This document shows, piece after piece, positions 33,681-44,690 of a DNA stretch of 64,000 nucleotides (position 1 is the first letter of the stretch; every line of letters begins with the position of its first letter). The stretch spans positions 496,001 to 560,000 of the forward strand of contig WHVA01000001.1 of NCBI GenBank assembly GCA_015179125.1, written 5' to 3'. A model generated the notes under the pieces. That model did no database searches and was not told the DNA's origin. It saw nothing but the letters and a program-made list of their open reading frames with translations. The translations under genes were made by a program, and so were the position numbers. Source of the DNA: Gautieria morchelliformis. Its lineage: Eukaryota; Basidiomycota; Agaricomycetes; Gomphales; Gomphaceae.

Positions 33681-34239
33681 GTACCTTCCCCTTATGGCCG
33701 AACCCATGAGGCTATAAGCGAGATCCCAGAGATAGCCAGGCCATGGGTTATGTAAGCTTTGTTCCGCATTCTGATTCTTGTCTTCTCCCATCATCATCAG
33801 AATTGCGGATCATGTCAGAAACACGCAACATTCCCATCGACGAACTCGACTAGCTTGAGGCTGAGCTCACACAGGCTGAGCTCAAGGCCAAAAAGCGCCA
33901 GAAGAAACAGAGGCTTGCACAAGGGCACAAGGAGGCTTTAGAGAAAAAGCAGTGGGAGGATGAAGAAAAAGCCGAGGTGGAATGGAAAGAGCAGAAGGCG
34001 CAGGCTGAAGCTGCACGAAAAGCAGAAGAAGCCCGGCAAGCCGAAGAGGCACAAAAAGCTGAGGAAGCTCGGAAAGCTTCTGAGGCACAGGAGGCAGAGA
34101 AGAAAGCCTTTAAGGCGAAAGCTGATGAGGCTCGGAATGCAATGGGGCCAGCATTCGAACATGAGCGACAGCGACTTCTCGATATATTGGAAGCTGAAAC
34201 GATCCGACAAGCCGATGTGAATCAAAACAATCACATCCC

Positions 34240-36620
34240 TGTCATGACTCATTCATTTCTTATACCCAGTAACTCTATCCTCCCTTTAGTCACTCCACCT
34301 CTATGTTCGCTCCGATCGCTCTTCGCCAAATTTGCCGAACGATTATTCGCTACTCACATCATTCACCAGTAACCACACCATCAAAACACAATCAACGTCC
34401 TTTACCCAGCTTGATGGTTCATCACTGGTCCTATCCCCTTCTCAGTTCAACCACCTTTGGGTGTTCCTATGGCCGGATGTCATGGCTCGTTTATTTCTTG
34501 TAACCAGCTATCCCTATTTTTCCCCTTTACCAATCTCCCTCTATGTTCACCTGGCTTCACCCTTCCCTTCGGCAACGCCTCTTCCATGTTCGCTCCATTC
34601 ACTCTTTGCCGCATTCGCCGAACAACCATTTGTTGGGTGCATTGATGCTCCTGCACCAAAATCAAGCATAATATATCCAATTTGTTGTGTGCTTTCTCAA
34701 TTTCTTCTCATTTTGTTCTTGTATCATGCATCCATTTCTCTGGTTATTTTCGAAATTTTCCACTCACTCCCTGTCTCTCCATTTCATCTTGTTATTCCTA
34801 CTTTCACAAGCGGCTGCACCCAGCGGAGTCTGAAATGACTTCGACGCGCGAGCCCTTGGGCGCTAAAGAGCCGGGTAGTAGTACATGCGCAGTGAAACAG
34901 TTTCCCCCTCTCTCAGTGACAACTAAATTCACTGAGAGAGGCAAGTAAATTAGTCTAGCATTCTTTTGATTTATTAACCTAGAAATCCTCTGTAGTGAAT
35001 TGTTTTCTAGGTAGTGTATAATATATTTAAAGTGACAACTAAATTCACTGAGAGAGTGAATTGTTTTCTAGTCTATTCTTTTGAGCAAGAAGTTCATACC
35101 TACTGCCTATAATTCCTGTCCTCTACACCATTCACTACTCGCATCATTTGCCAGTAGGCAGGCCATCAAACACAATAAACATTCTTTACCCGGCTTGATG
35201 GTTCATCACTGGTCCCATCACCTTCTCAACTCAACCCCCTTTGAGTGCTCCTATGGCCAGAATGTATTTGCGGGATGTCCTACCCATAGATCATATGGGA
35301 TCAACCCAGCAGACGAAGACTCCGTGCAGGGTAGCATTTATGCGGGTCTCAAGGCGTGTTTTTGTACTGTGGTGTCATGACCCATTTGTTTCTTATACCC
35401 AGTAACTTCATCACTTCACTTCTATGTTCGCTTCGTTTGTTCTTTTCCGAACGATTATTCGCTACCTGCGTCATTCTCCAATAGCCACACCATCAAAGCA
35501 GGATCGCGGTCCTTTACCCAGCTTGATGGTTCATAAGTGGTCCTATCACCGTCCCAGATCAACCCTCCTTGGATGTTCCTATGTCCGGATTGTCGCGACT
35601 CGTGTATTTCTTGTACCCAGCTATCCCTGTTTCCCCTTTCACCACTCCTCCTCCGTGTTCGCTCGGCTTCACCCCTCCCTTCGACCACGCCTCCTCTATG
35701 TTCTCTCCATTTTCCCTTCGCCGCATTGGCCAAACAACCATTTGCTCCTCGCATCATTCGCCAGCAGGCATGCCATCAAACACAATCGACATCCTCTACC
35801 CAGCGTGATGGTTCATCACTGGCCCCATCATCTTCCCAACACAACCCCTTTAGGTGTTCATATGGCCGGGATGTATTCGCGGGGAGTCCTAACTGTAGAC
35901 CATGTGGGATCAACCCAGCAGACGAAGAGTCCGTGCAGGGTAACATATATGCAGGTCTCAAGGCATATTTTCATACATAGGTGCCTTCACCCTCTTTTCT
36001 CCCCATCATTTCACATTTGCACTCCTCCTTCTTTCTATTGTATACGTGTTTCACCTATTTTGTATCCTGACTGCGCACCCCTATCCAACCCTGACTCATG
36101 ACGGCTTCTTTCCTATTCGCTGATATCATACGAACATTCGATATAAGTAGTTTACATTCACATGTATATTCCCAGTTCAATTATCATACATCCATCTTGT
36201 GCAAAACTTGACCTCGCTGTGACCGTCGTCTTGAGCCCTCTCCTATAGATTCCTATCTTTGACCAGAGGAGGACTTAAGCACCACTGGTGAGTTTTTGTA
36301 CTTCACCTTCGTTACCTTAGCCTTCGTACTATTATCTGCGCTGTCAGTGAAGGGCTCCAAAGGAGCACCTTCGCCGGCAAAAGGATTGCTGCTACTTAGA
36401 CAACCTTTCCATGACACCTTGCACATTACATCGTCAAGTGCCACGGGCTACTTCACTATGACTGTAGATAAGGCGAGCTCCGTTCGGGCAGCCCTCTTAT
36501 CTTCTGAACATTTATTGGTTCACCTTATTCACTGAATGGCACACTTCTTCACACAAGCTATTCGGGCATTCACTGTGTTCACTAATACACGATATTAATG
36601 CCTAAAAACCAATCTTGACA
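34240..36620 (+). repeat. Solo LTR of the 1275-bp family, copy 4, internally duplicated
   Basis: It starts TGTCATGACTC at 34240 and ends AATCTTGACA at 36620. The flanks ATCCC and ATCCT form a near-perfect TSD across an accessory-gene exon. Within it, LTR sequence occurs twice in tandem: 34240 to about 35370 (truncated at its 3' side) and 35373-36620 (complete 3' end). The first half contains the nested Copia solo LTR at 34631-35127. Confidence 0.8.
34631..35127 (+). repeat. Copia A-related solo LTR 2 (497 bp), nested
   Basis: Same length as solo LTR 1 and almost the same sequence, with the perfect TSD CCATT (34626-34630, 35128-35132). It is inserted in LTR copy 4. Confidence 0.92.
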
Positions 36621-37699
36621 ATCCTGTCGCCCAAGCCGGTAGTTATGGATTCGGCAACTGCGCAGGCTTGGATTTTGGCGGCAAAACATGCAGCCAAAAG
36701 CCTCAGGATCTAAGAAGAGGAAAGTCACCGAGGAGTCAGATCAAGAAGAGTCGGACGAAGAGGTAAGTCCTTGGTCAGGTCGGTTCGGCTTGATTTATGT
36801 TTTTATTTTCAGCGCGAACCTTGCGATGCTTGCAGACGTCACCAAACCCGGTGCCTGAGCGGGAAGAAAACCGCATGCCAGCATTGGGTGGACCAAAAGG
36901 TTCGGTGTAGTTTCCTGGACAGGAAACGGAAGCAGAAGGATGAGGAGAGGACCGAGGGGCCGGGGCCTAAGAAGGCCAACGTGGCTTCAGTCAAGCCATC
37001 GGGAGCCATACTGACGGTGGACATCTGTGCTGGGCCATTGGGAGTGGGGATCAAGGGCTTAAAACCTGATGGGTTTTCTGGAGCCGAGGTCTCCTTGATG
37101 GTGAGGGACTTGCTGTCCCAGCAGAACCAGCAACTGGAGCAGAGCAATCACCTGCTCCAGGGTGGTTTGGATTTTGTGCAGCAGATTGGGCGGCACAACT
37201 CCAGACTGAACAAGCGGCTACACTTGTGGATGGCAGTGGCCAAGAAGGCGGCCTTGTGATCGGGTTCGGGTTCGGATTGGGGCAGTTTCGATTTGGCTGG
37301 GGGTTCGGGTTCGGGAAGTGTGGAAAGGGGAAAAGGAACAGAGGAAAAGGATAAGGGAAAAGAGAAAGAGACAGAAGAAATAGCGGAAGCAGAAGTGGGT
37401 TCAGGTTCAGATGACGGGGGTGAGGAAGATGAGCAGGATGATGGGGGAAAGGATGCAGATGAGGATGCTACTATGGAAGACAACTAACTAATGTTTTTCG
37501 GTTTTATATCTAATGTGAATCTTTTTTCTTGGTGCTTTTTGTTTCGGAATTGGGATCAGGAACGGAGGTGAAATGAACAGACAGAGAAAAAGCAAAGCCG
37601 AGAACTACAAGTGTAGCTATTCGGCAAAACGGCCAAGATAAAACATAGCAAAGAGTGTTGTGTCTTACCTAAGAAAGTGACCGTCAAATGAGTGATGAA

Positions 37700-38818
37700 A
37701 GCGTCAGTTTCGAGTACAAGTTGGGCATCAGGAATCCAGAAACCGAGAATTGGAGTGCTTGTGAAGGCTGCCTTGAGGGTTTTGAATGCTGAGCAGCATT
37801 CCAGAGTGAAATTCCATGGAGCACCCTTCCTGGTGAGACGTGTGAGCAGAAATGTCGGAAAAATTATAAATGAAACATTGGTAAAAATTGGTGAAGCCAA
37901 GGAAAGACTGCACATCCTTAACACATCGGGGTTCTGGCCATTCTTGAATTGCCTCAACCTTGTCCTCTGCCATGGTAAGACCTGTTGGGGAGAGGATATA
38001 GCCTAGGTATTTGACTTTGTTGCGATGCCATTCGCATTTCTCTGCTTTTGCATACAGATGGTGTTTGCGGAGACAGCGGAGAACTTCACGGACATGTTCC
38101 CGGTGTTCTTACAGTGTGCCAGAATAGATGAGGATGTCGTCAATGTATACAAGATGCATACATTGAGGAGGTTGGAGAATATGTCGTTCATGAAACACTG
38201 AAAAGCGGCGGGAGCATTGGTTAGACCAAAAGGCATGACAACCCACTCAAAAGCACCATAGCGGGTGCGGAAGGTGGTTTTCCACTTGTCACCTTCTCGG
38301 ATGCAGACAAGGTGATAAGCATGCCAGAGGTCAATCTTGGTGTAGATATTTGCTCTGCGGGGAGTGTCAAGGAGGACGGAAATGCGCAGAAGTGGATATT
38401 TGTCCTTCTTAGTGAGGGCGTTAAGTCTGCGGAAGTTGACGCAGAGGCGGAGAGATCCATCCTTCTTCTTGACAAAAAGGACCGGAGCGCCATGCAGAGA
38501 CAGTGAAGGGTGGATGAAGCCCATGTTGAGATGTTCATCGATGAACTCATGGAGAGTCTGGAGTTTACTTTGTGAAAGGGAGTAGATTGGTCCAAGGGGC
38601 GGAGATGCTCCTTCTTCCAAATCTATCTTCAAATCGTGAGGTCGATGAACAGCAGGTCTATCAGCTTTGGCCTTGTTGAACACGTCGGGGAAGTAGTGAT
38701 ATTCTTCCGGGACTAAGCTCATATCAACCAGAGCAGAAGTCGAGGCAGAACAAGCCTTGACTGTAGCCAAATCGGAGAGATGAAGCTGAAAAACAGTCGA
38801 ATCTTCTTGTCGTTGCAA
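37700..38818 (-). pseudogene. Gypsy D reverse transcriptase and partial RNase H
   Basis: RT motifs [34 protein letters not shown] and [20 protein letters not shown] are followed by a frameshift at about 38150, just before the YxDD region. The connection SFLGFTNFYQCFI and the start of RNase H (LVLETDA) follow in another frame. No intact polymerase remains. Confidence 0.82.
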
Positions 38819-38851
38819 CCCACGGAACGCGGTGACAGAAATGAGAGCAAT

Positions 38852-39389
38852 TCAAGTAACTTCAAGCGGAGGAGGGGACGGAGTTGCTAATGAGGGACCA
38901 GAGTGTGGAACTGAATTCACGAGCAGAGTTGCAGAAGAGGCTTGAGCCATCTTTGCGGATGACATTGGAATAGACGGAAGTTGATCCGGGGTATGGAACT
39001 GTATCTGACCCAATGCCCAGTTAATCGACAGATTATAGCGAGTGAGCCAATTGTGTCCTAGTACAATGGAACAGCTCACATCCAGCGGAGTAACATAAAA
39101 CATAACTTCTAACTTCATGGTTGTCCCCAGTAGTGAAACAGATGGATTGGTGCACAACTTGCAAGATTGCCGTGTTGGATGACCCATCAAAAAGGCAGAG
39201 CAGAATTGTCAGAATGTTGCAGGTAGGAAGCTTGTGCTTCAGAACAAAGTCGGAGTCGAGGAAGCAATGAGTCGAACCAGAGTTGATCAATGCAGTAAAT
39301 GGAGGTGTGGAGATTGTGTTGGAGGCGAGCGGAATTGAGAGGGAGGTGAGTGGAATTGAGAGGGAGTTGGAGGATGAAAAAGCGGACAT
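38852..39389 (-). pseudogene. Gypsy D aspartic protease region
   Basis: It reads FTALINSGSTHCFLDSDFVL and later SCSIVLGHNWLTRYN, the chromovirus retropepsin signature. The catalytic Asp of D-S-G is Asn (INSGS), consistent with a G-to-A change. A frame change lies near 39110. Confidence 0.8.
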
Positions 39390-39439
39390 GTTGAGTTGAA
39401 CCTCATTAGTTGCACAAATGGGGTCAACACAGCCCTCAG

Positions 39440-40646
39440 CTCATGCGGAGGCCAGAGGACTACTGACTTTTTTTTTGCATCTGTAGCAGGAGTCACTTTG
39501 GATTTCTCTTCCATCTTTGCTGCACAGCCCTTGGCTTTTGCAGCAGAAGCGGTTGCTCAGGTGCATTCCTGGGCGATGTGACCTCCTTTGCCGCAGAAGA
39601 GGCAAAGGTTGTTGTCCATACGGTGCTGACATTCTGCAGGGGTTATCCATCCTTCCCAAGTTTGTCGGAAAGGTTGGGAGTGGTCTTCCAGGCGTTGGTG
39701 TTAGAACTGGAAGCCTGGTTGTTGTTGCGTGGTGCGGGAGTGGAGTTCCGGTTGCTGGAGTTGGAGCCGGAACTGTTGTTGTTGTTGTTTCTGGGGTTGT
39801 TGTTTCTGGAGTTGGTCTTCTTCTTCTCTTTATCAGACTTCTTGCCGGAAGACTTGTCATGCTTGCTCCGGGAGGAAGTTTCGCGAGTGATCTTGGAATG
39901 TCTTTCCCAGTAGTGAGCATCAATAGATTGGGTGAGGCTGTGGAGATTGGTTAGGCTGGCGGGTTTTCCGACATGGGTGATTTCATCCTTGATGTGGGAT
40001 GGCAGGCCCATATAAAACTGTCGGCGGAGCGTGGCTTCTCCCCATTGGACTCGAGGAGTAAGCTGCTGGAAAGTGACGATATATTTAGCTATCTTATGAG
40101 TGTCTTTCATATGAAGCTTATCAAGTTCATTTTCCGCATCGGCTTCCATGTCAAAAGGTCCAAAGTTGTTGCCGAGTTCAGAAACAAAGTTGGGAAAATC
40201 GTCTGCCCAGTCGACGATGGTGTAGGGGTCCATAAGGGCTGGTTTGAAATAGTCGAGAGCCATGCCTTGGAGGTAGGAAAGGGTGTAGTTGACCTTTTTC
40301 TTGTCATCCAAAAAGGCATTGGGACAGTCGCTGAAGTGGAGCTGAAGCCAGACCAAACAAGGCTGAAAGCCTGAAGCTTCTTGGGATCAGAACCATTGAA
40401 ATTGCCAAGGTTGGCATTGGTAACACCTTCAATGTGGCTTGGCAGGAGTTCATAGGAGAATGGATCGTTGGCTCGAGAGCTGGAGGGTTCTGTGCGTCTT
40501 GGTGATGCTGCATATCTAAGCATTCCAAAATAAGAAAGAGCTTCGACAGCTCCTGTGCGAACTGAAGTAGCTGTGGTACAAGGAGGCATAGTGATAGTTA
40601 TCGGGTGGGAATCAGATAATACTGTTACGTATCGAGATTTCCGCAA
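39440..40646 (-). pseudogene. Gypsy D gag with zinc knuckle
   Basis: The start region contains FSYELLPSHIEGVTNANLGN. A frameshift near 40350 leads to KKKVNYTLSYLQGMALDYFK and the capsid-like DMEADAENELDKLHMKDTHK, then LPSHIKDEITHVGKPASLT. A Ser/Asn-rich linker and the knuckle CLFCGKGGHIAQEC (about 39580-39625) follow. Gag coats the element RNA. Confidence 0.8.
40610..40620 (-). promoter_or_regulatory. Gypsy D primer-binding site (self-priming type)
   Basis: The minus strand reads ATTATCTGATT, 2 nt inside the LTR end. Its exact complement AATCAGATAAT lies in the LTR at 41292-41282, about 33 nt after a TATA box. Spacing matches Gypsy A. Confidence 0.65.
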
Positions 40647-41792
40647 GTCAGAACTGTAAGGGCAACCCTAGCTGGCTATGGAGATCACACTACCACACAA
40701 CTGACAAGGGGAAATCCAAAGAGAAAAGTCTAAGGACCCCCAATGTCAGCGAGCCTGTATTATACTACGCTCTGCAGCCAGGGACAACACTTGGCACTCG
40801 CCATCAACCCTGCATCCCCCTGACCCCCCTGACCCTTGATCGACCCTTGATGCCACCTATTACCTGAGTCGCTTGACTTCCAACATTGTTCTGAGAGCGG
40901 AAGTTGGAAAGTGGAGTGGAATTGGCAAAGCGAACAGAACTTGTGGAAGTTCTCCCAGAAGCGGAATAATTTCCAAAAGCGGAGTCAGAGATGGAATCAG
41001 AACTGGAGTCGGAGTCGGAAATGGAGTCGGAAATTGGTGTGGTGTCAGAACTGGAAAAAACTTGGTGTGGTGTCAGAACTGGAAAAAGGGTGTCCCCTGA
41101 CAGGAACTAGAAAGGACAATGGCTTCAACTTATGTGTTGTGCCCCCAATGAACTATCGCCCTAAGTATTTCAGATCGCAAGTCGGAAGTCAGGTCGGAAG
41201 GCGGAAGGCAGAAGACAGAGGTCTTGCAAAACTCGCTGTGCTAAGAACAGGAGATAGAAATGAAATCACGTACTGAAGGTGATTATCTGATTGCAGAATA
41301 ACAAGCATACATGAGGGGCTTTTATACAAAGAGCTGAGACAACATGTAATGGGGTAGTACTAAGCAGATTCCGGAGGAAGCGGAAGTTGGATAGGCATAC
41401 GGGGTAAATAACTAATTGGGAACAAAGGACTACAAGGGGGTGCAGGGTAGGGTAAAGAACAATGGCAAAAAAACAAGGGGTCGGAAAGTATATCTGACAT
41501 AAAGTCAGAAGGTGGAAGTTAGAGTGGAAGACTAGGAGGCAGAGATCTTGCAAGTGTTTGCTACAGCTAAGAACAGGAGACAGGCCCAAAGGAGTCACAT
41601 ATCAAAGTCAATAATATGACTGCAGAAGAAAGCACATGCATGTCAATGTGAGGACAGTAGACTAGATACAAAAGAGCTTAGTGAATAGGCCATTCACTGA
41701 GAGTGTATACTGTCACTATATGTTGCGACCATGCAGTTCCAACTTCTGACACTCAGTTCTGCTCACATTCCGACCCTCCGATAGTTCCGACA
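40623..41792 (-). repeat. Gypsy D 5' LTR (1170 bp) with duplicated promoter
   Basis: Minus strand starts TGTCGGAACT (41792) and ends ATACGTAACA (40623). TATAAA lies at 41321-41326 and the predicted start at 41292. A degenerate duplicate of the promoter block lies at about 41505-41640 (GATCTTGCAA, GCTAAGAACAGGAGA shared with 41215-41275). A C run (41793-41801) next to the LTR start would read as a purine tract, so this LTR may once have been shared with a tandem element. No second LTR of this family was found. Confidence 0.65.
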
Positions 41793-42576
41793 TCCCCCCC
41801 CTTGTTATATCCTTTGTTCTTTCGACTCTATTACCCAGACAATATGTCCGGCCCCCTTTGGAGTCTCGTTGTTAGCTGGGATAGAGTTGGATGAGTTTTC
41901 TCGCACGACTGGATGTCCTGGAGATGTAGAAATGGCCAGGCAGATTGCCTCCAGTGAGCAGTTAATGTCTATTTCAGGCACTGGTTAATGGTTCAGTAGG
42001 ATCTCAATGAATGGCAGAGGCTTAATGACAGCATCCAAGATAATGCATCATAGCCGTGATTCCAATATAAACCCACTAGCAGAGCAATATGCAGCAACTT
42101 AGGGCTATCTGCTCACTCTGGCCAACCCATACACTCAAAAAACCATAGATACATATATATTCTGTGACATTTCAAATTTGACTTTCTTCATAATTTATTA
42201 TTACTGTGCATTGTGAAAATATTGTTTGTGCTTTGCTGCTGGGAGAGTACATGCTTGGCTATGTTAGTTTGTAAATGCTATGAAACAGCATGGGGCATAC
42301 TATACCATCGTCACACCATGTTGAGCCATCTTACATTAGGGCTCAGCATGCATCTGTGTCAACCACCATCCATCAGGTGAATATGTGCAATTATAGCATC
42401 GATAATAATGATCAACATACCATTCATCACAAGTCCTATGGTCCAGGATACAGCTGTCGGTGTCTGAGATGGTATTATGTTTGGCAGAAGCATACTCCCA
42501 GACCCAGTTTCCCTGATCCAATATGAGAGTGTCTAGCAGACGCCACACCATCAATGAGAAATGTCCTCCATTCCTC
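41793..42576. other. Non-coding stretch, nothing recognised
   Basis: No supported gene. A C-rich run starts it. Short frames on both strands have no recognisable motif. Confidence 0.4.
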
Positions 42577-42588
42577 TGGACAAGTGTT

Positions 42589-43025
42589 TTATTTTATTTT
42601 ATTTTATTTTTATATCCATTTATATCCATTGAGTGAGCTCATGTAGGATAATACAAACGCGTAACTAGTGAGAGGCCGTTATCAGGTAGCGTAACATTAG
42701 CCCTAAGGCAGGGGGGTCCCAAGCCGGACTACCACCCCAAAAGAATTAAATGCTGTAAGGTGACATAATTTAAGCAAAGAAAGGGCGCGGGCATGGCCCG
42801 TAACACATTCGAAGGGCGTCCTTGTCTATCTACGAAAGAGTCCTTGTGTGGGTTAAAAGGGGGAGCGGAATGGAGGTGAATGGGATGTTCGGGCGGGCGA
42901 GCGACGAGGGCGAGGGGCGGGTGCGGCGTGCGAGTGAGCGGGCAACAGGGAGCGGGGACACGGGGCAGGGGATGAGTGAGGTGTATGAGTGGGAGAGGGG
43001 CGAGGGCATGGGAGGCGTGTGACAT
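42589..43025 (-). mobile_element. Short LINE-derived retroposon with 12-bp TSD
   Basis: A perfect 12-bp duplication TGGACAAGTGTT flanks it (42577-42588, 43026-43037). On the minus strand it ends in an (AAAAT)n tail, seen as TTTTA repeats at 42587-42607. Long TSD plus simple A-rich tail indicates target-primed reverse transcription. It is probably a 5'-truncated LINE, or a SINE using a LINE tail. No convincing Pol III A/B boxes were seen. Confidence 0.8.
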
Positions 43026-43044
43026 TGGACAAGTGTTGCCACAG

Positions 43045-44319
43045 TGTCATGACGCGTTTATTCCCCATACTCAGGTGCTCTGTCCTGACATTTCTCACCC
43101 CATTTCCGTGTTCGTTCCGATCGCTATTGTCATGTTCGGCAACCGATCTTCGCTGATTCGCGCCCGCTACCACCGCCACGCCGTTAAAACGCACGATCAA
43201 CAGTTTTGGACTGACTTGACAAGTCATCACTGGGTCTACTACCCCGCTGTTCGACCCTCCCCTGATGGTGTTCTGATAGTTGGATTTCCATGACCAGTGT
43301 ATTTCCCACACCTTGGTATCCCCGTTTTCCCTTTCGCTACTCCTCCTCGGTGTTCGCTCGGCTTCACCCTCTACCTCGACCTCTCCCCCACTAGGTCACC
43401 TCTGTTCGCCCTTCCTTGCATTTCGTCGAACGGTTAGTCGCTGCTCGCATCATTCGCCAGCAGGCACGCCATCAAATACGATCGATGCCATTCACCCGGC
43501 ACGATGGTTCATCATTAACCCCATCGTCTTCTTAATCCAACCCCATTGGGTGTTCATATGGTCAAAATGTGTTCGCAGGGCATCCCTTCCATAGGTCGTG
43601 CGGAATCGACCCAGTAGACCAAGAGTCCGTGCAGGGAAGCATGTATGCGGGTCCCAAGACATGGTTTTGTCCATAAGTGCCTTCGCCACCTTTACTCTCC
43701 GTCGTTTCATGTTCCCCCTCTCCTCACATTCTATTGTATGTTTATTTCATCTATGCTGTATCATGACTGCGCGCCCCTATCCAACCCTGACTTGTGACGG
43801 CCTCTTTCCTATTCGCTGATACCGTACGAGCATTCAGTATAAGTAGTTTACATTCGCATGTATATTCCCCAGTTCAATTATCATACGTCGTCCATCTTGT
43901 GCAAACTTGACCTCACTGTGATTATCGTCTTAAGCCCTTCCTTGAAGATTTCTATCTTCGACCAGCCAAGGACTTAGGCATCACTGGTGAGTTCTCATAC
44001 TTCATCTTCGTTACCCTAGCCTTCGAATACTCTCTGTGCTGTTGGCGAAGGGCTCCTCAGGAGTCCCTTCACCAGCGAAGGGACTGTCGAAACTTAGACA
44101 GCCCTTCCACAGTATCTTGCACGTTGCATCGTCAAGTACTGCGAGCTGTTTCGCTACGACTGTAGACAGGGTGAGCCCCGTTCGGGCAACCCCTTTTGTT
44201 TCGTGAAACGTCCATCGGTTCACTTATTCGCCGAACGGCATACTTATTCGCACAAGTTATTCGGGCATTCGCTGTGTTCATTAATACACGATATTAACGC
44301 CTAAAAACCAATCTTGACA
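43045..44319 (+). repeat. Solo LTR, 1275-bp family, copy 2
   Basis: It starts TGTCATGACG and ends AATCTTGACA, with the perfect TSD CACAG (43040-43044, 44320-44324). It has the same length as copy 1 and very similar sequence, including the duplicated U3 unit. Confidence 0.93.
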
Positions 44320-44394
44320 CACAGCTCATGAAGAGAAAGACTCAGTTGTGCTTCATATTATTACTTGCTGGGAATAAGCCGAATCTGGATGTGG

Positions 44395-44690
44395 ATAAAT
44401 TCAATCACCGGTAAACACTGAACACTGATGAGTTTGAGTATGAAAGTTTGCTTATGTAATTGTGATGGAATAAAGTAGAGGGCGGGACACTTCTACTTCT
44501 GAACATGCTGCAACAGCTTTGAGACAGACTGACCTAGAATAAATTCAATCACCCATAATGCTGAATGCTGATGAGTTCAAGTATGGAAAATAGATTAATT
44601 GTGATGGAATAAAATAGAGGGCGGGACATTTCTACTTCTGAATACGCCGCAACAGCTTTGAGACAGAGTGACCTAGAATATTGGCTCTTG
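44395..44690. repeat. Two-unit tandem repeat of about 140 bp
   Basis: Two adjacent units share AAATTCAATCACC, CTGATGAGTT, TTGTGATGGAATAAA, AGAGGGCGGGACA, TTCTACTTCTGAA and CTTTGAGACAGA. They differ by point changes and small gaps. Non-coding. Confidence 0.7.

Larger units (their letters stand above)
33812..37487 (+). pseudogene. Second copy of the antisense accessory gene (split by an LTR compound)
   Basis: Exon 1 starts at ATG 33812 (MSETRNIPID), has a TAG at 33851-33853 and a coiled coil rich in EEARQAEEAQ. It is interrupted at 34240-36620, then continues SPKPVVMDSAT and, after a frame change near 36700, SKKRKVTEESDQEE. A GT-AG intron of 50 bp (36763-36812) sits at the same place as in the Gypsy A copy. 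Exon 2 (36813-37487) has C-x2-C-x6-C-x7-C-x2-W-x6-C, a Q-rich helix, a TGA at 37257-37259, and an acidic tail ending ATMEDN. Trp replaces the fifth Cys, whereas the other copy has lost the first. Together they define a six-Cys cluster. Confidence 0.75.
37690..41792 (-). mobile_element. Gypsy D: second chromovirus family, 3' truncated
   Basis: On the minus strand: 5' LTR (41792-40623), self-priming site, gag, protease, RT and the first part of RNase H. At about 37690 the RNase H frame (VLETDA) runs straight into sequence homologous to the 3' non-coding part of Gypsy A (TCATTTGACGGTCAC...). Integrase is missing. The result is a chimera that is read on into the accessory-gene region. Confidence 0.8.

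Noticed and set aside
36839-37147. 102-codon minus-strand ORF opposite accessory-gene exon 2
   Set aside because: It is a shadow frame. The plus-strand frame has the cysteine pattern and matches the other copy.
41793-41803. C run next to the Gypsy D LTR as a definite purine tract
   Set aside because: It would make this LTR a 3' LTR of another element, but no internal region of such an element can be recognised to its right.
42729-43025. 98-codon Pro-rich minus-strand ORF
   Set aside because: It is the body of the retroposon with the 12-bp TSD. Composition bias keeps the frame open and no domain is visible.
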